Part shown: positions 5,757-9,665 of the stretch, in pieces | How the letters are laid out: the number at the start of each line of letters is the position of its first letter | Numbering within the stretch: position 1 is the stretch's first letter | NCBI GenBank assembly: GCA_964581825.1 | Contig: CAZORB010000146.1 | Location: 1-9,665, forward strand | Reading direction: 5' to 3' | Length of the DNA stretch: 9,665 nucleotides | From: SYIM01 sp964581825 | GTDB taxonomy: Bacteria > Pseudomonadota > Gammaproteobacteria > Burkholderiales > Burkholderiaceae_E | Program-made: the position numbers and the translations under genes | Notes under the pieces: model-generated | What the model saw: only the letters and a program-made list of their open reading frames with translations | What the model was told of the DNA's origin: nothing | Databases searched by the model: none

Positions 5757-6917
5757 TCAGCGCAGGCCCAGGCCACGAGCGATCATGCCGCGCAGGATTT
5801 CACGCGTACCGCCGCGCAATGAGAACGATGGCGAGATTCTCGTGGTGTAGGCGAGGGTGGCGAGCAGCTCTGCAGGCACTGTGGAGGGATCGTCGCGGCT
5901 GGCCAGGTCGTCAGCGATCAGGGCCGGGATCTGCTGCTCCAGGCTGGTTCCGAGATCCTTGACCAGCGCGGCTTCGACCACTGGGCTTTGCTCGGCGGCC
6001 AGCTGCGCGGTGACCGCGATGGACATGGCGCGCAGCGGTGCCAGATGGCTGGCGATGCGGCCAGCCAGCCGGGTGGCGGTTGCGCTGTGGCCGGCGGGCG
6101 TACGGATCCAGGCCAGCCATTCATCAAACAGCACCATGGACGAATAAATGCGCTCGGGGCCGCTGCGCTCATAGGCAAGCTCGGCGGTGACCTGTGCCCA
6201 GCCCTGGCCCTCTGCGCCGATCAGCGCTTCCGGGCCCAGCTGCACGTCGTCGAAGAACACTTCGCAGAAGTGACGGTCGCCGGCGAGGTCGGTGATCGGT
6301 CGAACCGTTACGCCGGGGCGCGACAGATCGACAATGAGCTGCGACAGCCCCTGGTGACGGTCGCCCGGTTCGCCCGAGGTTCGCACGAGCGCGATCATGT
6401 AGTGGCAGTGATGCGCGTTGGTGGTCCAGATTTTCCGACCGTTGAGCAGCCAACCCGCTTCGTTGCGTCGGGCACGCGTTCGGACGCTTGCCAGATCGGA
6501 GCCCGAACCTGGCTCGCTCATGCCAATGCAGAAAAACGACTCACCGCGACAGATTTTGGGCAGGTGAAACTGCTTTTGCGCTTCGGTGCCGTATTTGAGG
6601 ATGAGCGGTCCGCTTTGTCGATCTGCGATCCAGTGCGAGCCTACTGGCGCGCCCGCGCACAGAAACTCTTCGACCAGCACATAGCGTGCGTAAGCGCTGC
6701 GACCGCCGCCGCCGTATTCGCGCGGCAGCGTGATGCCCAGCCATCCGCGAGCGCCGAGTGCCCGGCTGAGCGCGGGGTCGAAACCCGACCAGGATCGGGC
6801 GCGGGTCTCGGCTGGCAGGCCGCTCAGGTGATGGGCAAGAAATGCGCGCACCTCAGGGCGCAGCGCCTCGTCCTCCGCGGGAATTTCGGCGGGGTCAAAA
6901 CCGGCAAGCTGACTCAT
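5757..6917 (-). CDS. Acyl-CoA dehydrogenase family protein, probable catalytic (alpha-type) subunit
   Basis: This 386-residue FAD-dependent enzyme should introduce an alpha,beta double bond in an acyl-CoA and pass electrons to electron-transfer flavoprotein. Visible motifs are LPREYGGGGRS (64-74), the FAD/substrate segment CIGMSEPGSGSDLASVRT (130-147), KIWTTNAHHCHY (162-173), FDDVQLGPEALIG (222-234) and C-terminal LRGGTREILR (367-376). Gly369 occupies the place of the Glu of medium-chain enzymes. Instead, E250 in AYERSGPE matches the position of isovaleryl-CoA dehydrogenase Glu254 and of the catalytic glutamate reported for ChsE4 of Mycobacterium, so this looks like the active subunit of a heteromer with the next gene. 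The ATG at 6917 is preferred for its family-like N-terminus (MSQLAGFDPAEIPAE). A TTG at 6929 would add four residues. No clear ribosome site precedes either. It is the first gene of the minus-strand operon. Confidence 0.93.
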   Translation of the reverse strand: MSQLAGFDPAEIPAEDEALRPEVRAFLAHHLSGLPAETRARSWSGFDPALSRALGARGWLGITLPREYGGGGRSAYARYVLVEEFLCAGAPVGSHWIADRQSGPLILKYGTEAQKQFHLPKICRGESFFCIGMSEPGSGSDLASVRTRARRNEAGWLLNGRKIWTTNAHHCHYMIALVRTSGEPGDRHQGLSQLIVDLSRPGVTVRPITDLAGDRHFCEVFFDDVQLGPEALIGAEGQGWAQVTAELAYERSGPERIYSSMVLFDEWLAWIRTPAGHSATATRLAGRIASHLAPLRAMSIAVTAQLAAEQSPVVEAALVKDLGTSLEQQIPALIADDLASRDDPSTVPAELLATLAYTTRISPSFSLRGGTREILRGMIARGLGLR

Positions 6918-6943
6918 TGCTGCATTCAAAAAAGGGACGCTTA

Positions 6944-6972
6944 AGCATAGCAGCGCTCAGGCAGCCTGTCGG
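6944..6972 (-). promoter_or_regulatory. Possible sigma70-type promoter of the dehydrogenase operon
   Basis: On the minus strand, CCGACA (6972-6967) and TATGCT (6949-6944) are separated by 17 bases, each matching four of six consensus positions. The implied transcript start would be about 20 bases before the ATG at 6917. A small palindrome, CAGG-CAG-CCTG (6958-6968), lies between the boxes and could be an operator, though it may be chance. Confidence 0.25.
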
Positions 6973-7092
6973 CCCGCATATCAATCAGCAGGTGGATTGC
7001 CACTCCCTACAGCGATCTCCGGCATACTTGCCCCCGAAGGCAACAGGGTTCACCATGGCGCCCTTCAGTTTCATCATCCGTCCAACGACTCC

Positions 7093-7098
7093 AGGAAG
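7093..7098 (+). promoter_or_regulatory. Ribosome binding site for the exported methyltransferase
   Basis: AGGAAG stands 9 bases before the ATG at 7108. It selects that start, which yields a signal peptide, over the longer in-frame start at 6997 that would bury it. Confidence 0.7.
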
Positions 7099-7107
7099 AA
7101 TTCGGAC

Positions 7108-7986
7108 ATGAAAGCTATTTCCGTTACTCGTATGCTACGCACGGGTGTCGCAGCCCTTCTGTTTGCAGCCATCGGACTGCAGGCAAGCGCCCAATCCGGC
7201 GATGACAAATATCAACCCCAGGTTGGCCAGTCGGGCAAGGATGTCGTGTGGGTGCCAACCCCCGACGAGCTGGTACGTCGGATGCTGGAAGTCGCCAAGG
7301 TCACCAAAGATGATCTGCTGTTCGATCTGGGATCGGGCGACGGCAAAATCGCGATCGCGGCCGCGCGCGTTCACGGTGCACGTTCGGTCGGCATCGAGTT
7401 CAATCCCGACATGGCGGCGCTTGCCAAGCGCAATGCCGAGCGCGCCGGCGTGTCGGATCGGGTCACCATCATCAATGGCGACATCTTCAAAGAAGATTTT
7501 TCCAAGGCAACCGTGATTTCGATGTACCTGCTTCCCGAGCTGAATCTTCGGTTGCGTCCTACGCTGCTGAAAATGCGCCCAGGCACGCGGCTCGTCACCA
7601 ACTCTTTCACGATGGGCGATTGGGAACCTGATCAGTCGTTCAGCTCTAACGCCAGCGGGTTTGGCGGTGGCATGGGTTACTTCTGGATTGTGCCGGCGCC
7701 CGTCGAGGGCGAGTGGAACCTTGACGGAATGGATGGCAACGCAAGCGTTCGTCTGAACATCACGCAGAAATACCAGCGTGTTGGCGGCACCATCACCTTG
7801 GGCGACAAAACCCAGCCGCTGCTGGATCCCCGGCTTGAGGGTGCAGAGCTTCAGTTCCGCTACCTCGCCCCCTCTACCGGTCAGCTCCAGGTGGTCAAGG
7901 CCAACTACACCGATGGCGGCACGCTGAAGGGTCAGGTCGGTCAGTACTCAAGCAATGGCTTCGAGGGCCGTCGCGTTCGCAAGTAA
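7108..7986 (+). CDS. Class I SAM-dependent methyltransferase-fold protein with Sec signal peptide
   Basis: This 292-residue protein joins an apparent export signal to a Rossmann-type methyltransferase domain. Residues 1-28 have the basic start (MKAISVTRMLR), a hydrophobic core (VAALLFAAIGL) and a likely cleavage site after ASA. The SAM-binding glycine motif DLGSGDG is at 73-79, preceded by the family's VWVPTP entry (47-52). The acidic loop GIEFNP, with E97 expected to hold the ribose, and NGDIF (123-127) follow, then MYLLPELNLRLRP (139-151). After about residue 195 the sequence turns Gly/Thr-rich and probably beta-stranded, a C-terminal part not in the core fold. The domain resembles the FAM173/ATPSCKMT-like group of lysine methyltransferases, but the target is unknown. 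SAM is not normally available in the periplasm, so either the signal acts as an anchor or the function is unusual. The permease follows 21 bases later. Confidence 0.9.
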   Translation: MKAISVTRMLRTGVAALLFAAIGLQASAQSGDDKYQPQVGQSGKDVVWVPTPDELVRRMLEVAKVTKDDLLFDLGSGDGKIAIAAARVHGARSVGIEFNPDMAALAKRNAERAGVSDRVTIINGDIFKEDFSKATVISMYLLPELNLRLRPTLLKMRPGTRLVTNSFTMGDWEPDQSFSSNASGFGGGMGYFWIVPAPVEGEWNLDGMDGNASVRLNITQKYQRVGGTITLGDKTQPLLDPRLEGAELQFRYLAPSTGQLQVVKANYTDGGTLKGQVGQYSSNGFEGRRVRK

Positions 7987-8007
7987 TTCCGCTACGCAGG
8001 ATCCTCA

Positions 8008-9357
8008 ATGAGTTCGTCCCCGATCGGGGCCGATGCCGGGCAACCGGCTCGGCTCCTGCGGCCGTACGCTGCGGTTGCCATCATCGTCGGCATCGTCATC
8101 GGTGCCGGCATCTTCAAAACCCCGTCGATGGTTGCTGGCGTCAGCGGCGATATGGGCTGGGCGCTCTCGATCTGGGTTGCCGGAGCGCTGATTTCCATTG
8201 CCGGTGCGCTGTGTTATGCAGAGTTATCGACACGGCACGCGCACGCCGGGGGCGACTACCACTTTCTCGAACTCGCGTATGGTCGCCATGTAGCGTTTTT
8301 GTACGCTTGGGCGAAGGCCGCAGTGATCAATACGGGCTCGATTGCCCTCCTTGCGTTTGTGTTTGGCGACTACATGAGCAAGGTGATCCACCTGGGCGCC
8401 TACTCGACCGCGATCTGGGCGATCGGAATTGTGGTCGTACTCACGCTGGTCAATCTGATCGGACTGCAAGCCTCCGGTCGGGTTCAAACCCTCCTGGCGG
8501 TGTTTGAGGTGGCGGGCCTTATTGCCGTGGTGATCGCCGGATTTTCCGTGAGCGCACCAGCGGAGTCCACGCCGCCCATGTTCAGCTCAACCCCTGCGCT
8601 AGGCATGGCGGGTCTGGCACTGGTGTTCGTGCTGCTTACGTTTGGTGGCTGGAACGAGGCTGCTTACATCTCAGCCGAGGTGGCGGGCGGCCCGCGGCGC
8701 ATCGTGAGCATCATCATCATCAGCCTTTTGTTGATCACGGGTATTTATCTGCTGGTAAACCTGGCGCTCATTCATGGCCTGGGCTTGAAGGGTCTCGCGC
8801 AATCGAAAGCTGCAGCGGCTGACGTGATGGGCGCAGCCTTTGGCCCGATCGGGCAAAAAGCGCTTGGTTTATTTGTTGCACTGGCTGCACTCACCAGTAT
8901 CAACGCAACCATGATTGTCGGGGCTCGCAGCAACTTCGCGCTGGGCCTCGATTGGAAAGCGCTGCGCTTCATGGGGCGCTGGAACCACGCTGCAGGTACG
9001 CCGGTGCCGGCGCTGTTAATTCAGGGCCTTATCAGTGTCGCGTTAGTGGTGTTTGGGCTGTTGCAGCACGATGGTTTTGAGGCCATGGTCGAATTCACCG
9101 CACCAGTGTTCTGGAGCTTCCTGCTGATGGTGGGTATCGCGGTGTTTGTGCTGCGGCGCGCGCCGGCGGGCCCCGACGAGTACCAGGTGCCCTGGTATCC
9201 CTTCACGCCCCTGGTGTTCTGCGCGTCGTGCGCCTGGCTGGCGTACTCCAGCATCATGTACGCGGCCAGCCGTAACGCGGTGCATGTGTCGATTGGCGTT
9301 ATGGCAGTGGGGCTCGTTGCGCTGCTGGCGCTGTCGATCGCTGAACGTCGCCGCTGA
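8008..9357 (+). CDS. APC-superfamily amino-acid permease
   Basis: This 449-residue inner-membrane transporter has about 12 hydrophobic helices, roughly at 20-36, 52-71, 93-120, 132-152, 161-180, 197-217, 231-257, 283-305, 333-352, 360-382, 397-418 and 424-443. The unwound TM1 motif GIVIGAGIFKTP (28-39) binds the amino-acid backbone in LeuT-fold carriers. The TM6 region FGGWNEAAYISAEV (212-225) and AELSTRHAHAGGDY (71-84) are also conserved, pointing to the L-type/SteT-like branch. An AGGA sequence 6 bases before the ATG supports the start. The gene lies 21 bases after the methyltransferase and overlaps the next start by one base (TGATG), so the three are probably co-transcribed. The substrate is likely a neutral or small amino acid or related amine, but this is not shown by sequence. 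Confidence 0.93.
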   Translation: MSSSPIGADAGQPARLLRPYAAVAIIVGIVIGAGIFKTPSMVAGVSGDMGWALSIWVAGALISIAGALCYAELSTRHAHAGGDYHFLELAYGRHVAFLYAWAKAAVINTGSIALLAFVFGDYMSKVIHLGAYSTAIWAIGIVVVLTLVNLIGLQASGRVQTLLAVFEVAGLIAVVIAGFSVSAPAESTPPMFSSTPALGMAGLALVFVLLTFGGWNEAAYISAEVAGGPRRIVSIIIISLLLITGIYLLVNLALIHGLGLKGLAQSKAAAADVMGAAFGPIGQKALGLFVALAALTSINATMIVGARSNFALGLDWKALRFMGRWNHAAGTPVPALLIQGLISVALVVFGLLQHDGFEAMVEFTAPVFWSFLLMVGIAVFVLRRAPAGPDEYQVPWYPFTPLVFCASCAWLAYSSIMYAASRNAVHVSIGVMAVGLVALLALSIAERRR

Positions 9358-9665
9358 TGCGGTTGAGGATCGCTGAGAATTTCGAGGCGCTTTTCTATGC
9401 GCCGCTCTACGCGCTGCAGGCGCTTGGGTTCGCGGAATCCGAGGGGCTAAACATCGAGTGGCTGCCGCCTGGCGGACCCGGCGGTGCGATCGATGCAGTG
9501 CGCGGCGGCGCGGTGGACGTCACGTGGGGCGGGCCGATGCGGGTGCTGCGCGACCGTGACACCATGCCTGACGATGGCGCATCGCTAGTGTGTTTTGGCG
9601 AAGTGGTGGGGCGTGACCCCTTCGCATTGCTGGCAGGCCCGACGCTGCTTGCTGACAACACCGGG
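9357..9665 (+). CDS. SsuA/THI5-like substrate-binding protein, N-terminal part (3' end outside window)
   Basis: The first 103 residues of a protein resembling ABC-transporter binding proteins of the SsuA/THI5/NMT1-like (ThiY, nitrate, sulfonate, pyrimidine) group are visible. The family pattern is RIAENFEALFYAPLYALQ (4-21), then GFAESEGLNIEW (24-35), the G-rich 'PPGGPGGAIDAVRGGAVDVTWGG' region with its phosphate/ligand-type loop (37-59), and the start of the next beta-strand. The frame stays open to the last base, so the gene continues. It starts at ATG 9357, sharing one base with the permease stop. No signal peptide is present: the family domain begins at residue 2-3. Either the protein is cytoplasmic, as for THI5-like enzymes and some sensors, or the real start differs. 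The exact role is uncertain. Confidence 0.8.
   Translation, partial: MRLRIAENFEALFYAPLYALQALGFAESEGLNIEWLPPGGPGGAIDAVRGGAVDVTWGGPMRVLRDRDTMPDDGASLVCFGEVVGRDPFALLAGPTLLADNTG

Larger units (their letters stand above)
6918..7107. promoter_or_regulatory. Divergent intergenic region between the dehydrogenase operon and the methyltransferase
   Basis: This 190-base spacer separates two outward-facing genes and must hold both promoters unless either is read from elsewhere. A weak minus-strand promoter is annotated separately. For the plus strand, TTGCCA (6997-7002) and CATACT (7023-7028) are 20 bases apart, too far for a good sigma70 site. A 5-bp inverted repeat TTGCC/GGCAA with a 6-base loop lies at 7028-7043. 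No convincing regulator site or small gene was found. Confidence 0.5.

Noticed and set aside
5988..6944. 318-residue open frame on the plus strand opposite the alpha-type dehydrogenase
   Set aside because: It is a shadow of a strongly supported dehydrogenase gene, with no domain pattern and no ribosome site found.
9407..9661. 84-residue minus-strand open frame at the right end
   Set aside because: It is antisense to the binding-protein gene that has family motifs, and its Ser/Pro-rich translation resembles nothing.

Overview
The window is GC-rich, densely coding DNA, most likely from a betaproteobacterium of the order Burkholderiales. The main pointers are a Bug/TctC-type periplasmic binding protein, a family hugely expanded in that group, and the pairing of CaiB/BaiF CoA-transferase with an HMG-CoA-lyase-like enzyme. 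This placement is inferred from gene content, not from a phylogeny. No RNA gene, insertion sequence, CRISPR array or prophage signal was seen, and no gene-free stretch exceeds about 200 bases.

Region 1 (1-3782, + strand) is a tight, translationally coupled run. It holds the C-terminal end of a cytochrome P450 (its start lies outside the window), a 68-residue [3Fe-4S] ferredoxin whose GTG start overlaps the P450 stop, a Bug-family solute-binding protein whose ATG overlaps the ferredoxin stop, a class III (CaiB/BaiF) CoA-transferase, and an HMG-CoA-lyase-family lyase. A strong hairpin plus T-tract at 3813-3851 ends the unit.

Region 2 (3826-6917, - strand) converges on region 1. In transcription order it encodes two different acyl-CoA dehydrogenase-family proteins, probably the alpha (catalytic) and beta subunits of a heteromeric enzyme, then a crotonase-fold protein annotated as enoyl-CoA hydratase but lacking both classical catalytic glutamates. 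Regions 1 and 2 together look like a catabolic island: oxygenation by the P450/ferredoxin, substrate capture by Bug, CoA activation by CaiB, alpha,beta-dehydrogenation, a crotonase step, and carbon-carbon cleavage by the lyase. The substrate cannot be read from sequence. A branched or methyl-substituted carboxylic acid is a reasonable guess.

Region 3 (7108-9665, + strand) is divergent from region 2. It encodes a class I SAM-dependent methyltransferase-fold protein with an apparent Sec signal peptide, a 12-TM APC-superfamily amino-acid permease, and the N-terminal part of an SsuA/THI5-like binding protein that overlaps the permease stop by one base and runs off the window. The 190-base divergent spacer (6918-7107) should carry the promoters of regions 2 and 3.

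Nothing here is clearly a new defence or mobile system. The most noteworthy points are the exported methyltransferase, the non-canonical crotonase active site, the two-subunit acyl-CoA dehydrogenase, and the fusion of P450 chemistry with a Bug/CaiB/lyase operon.
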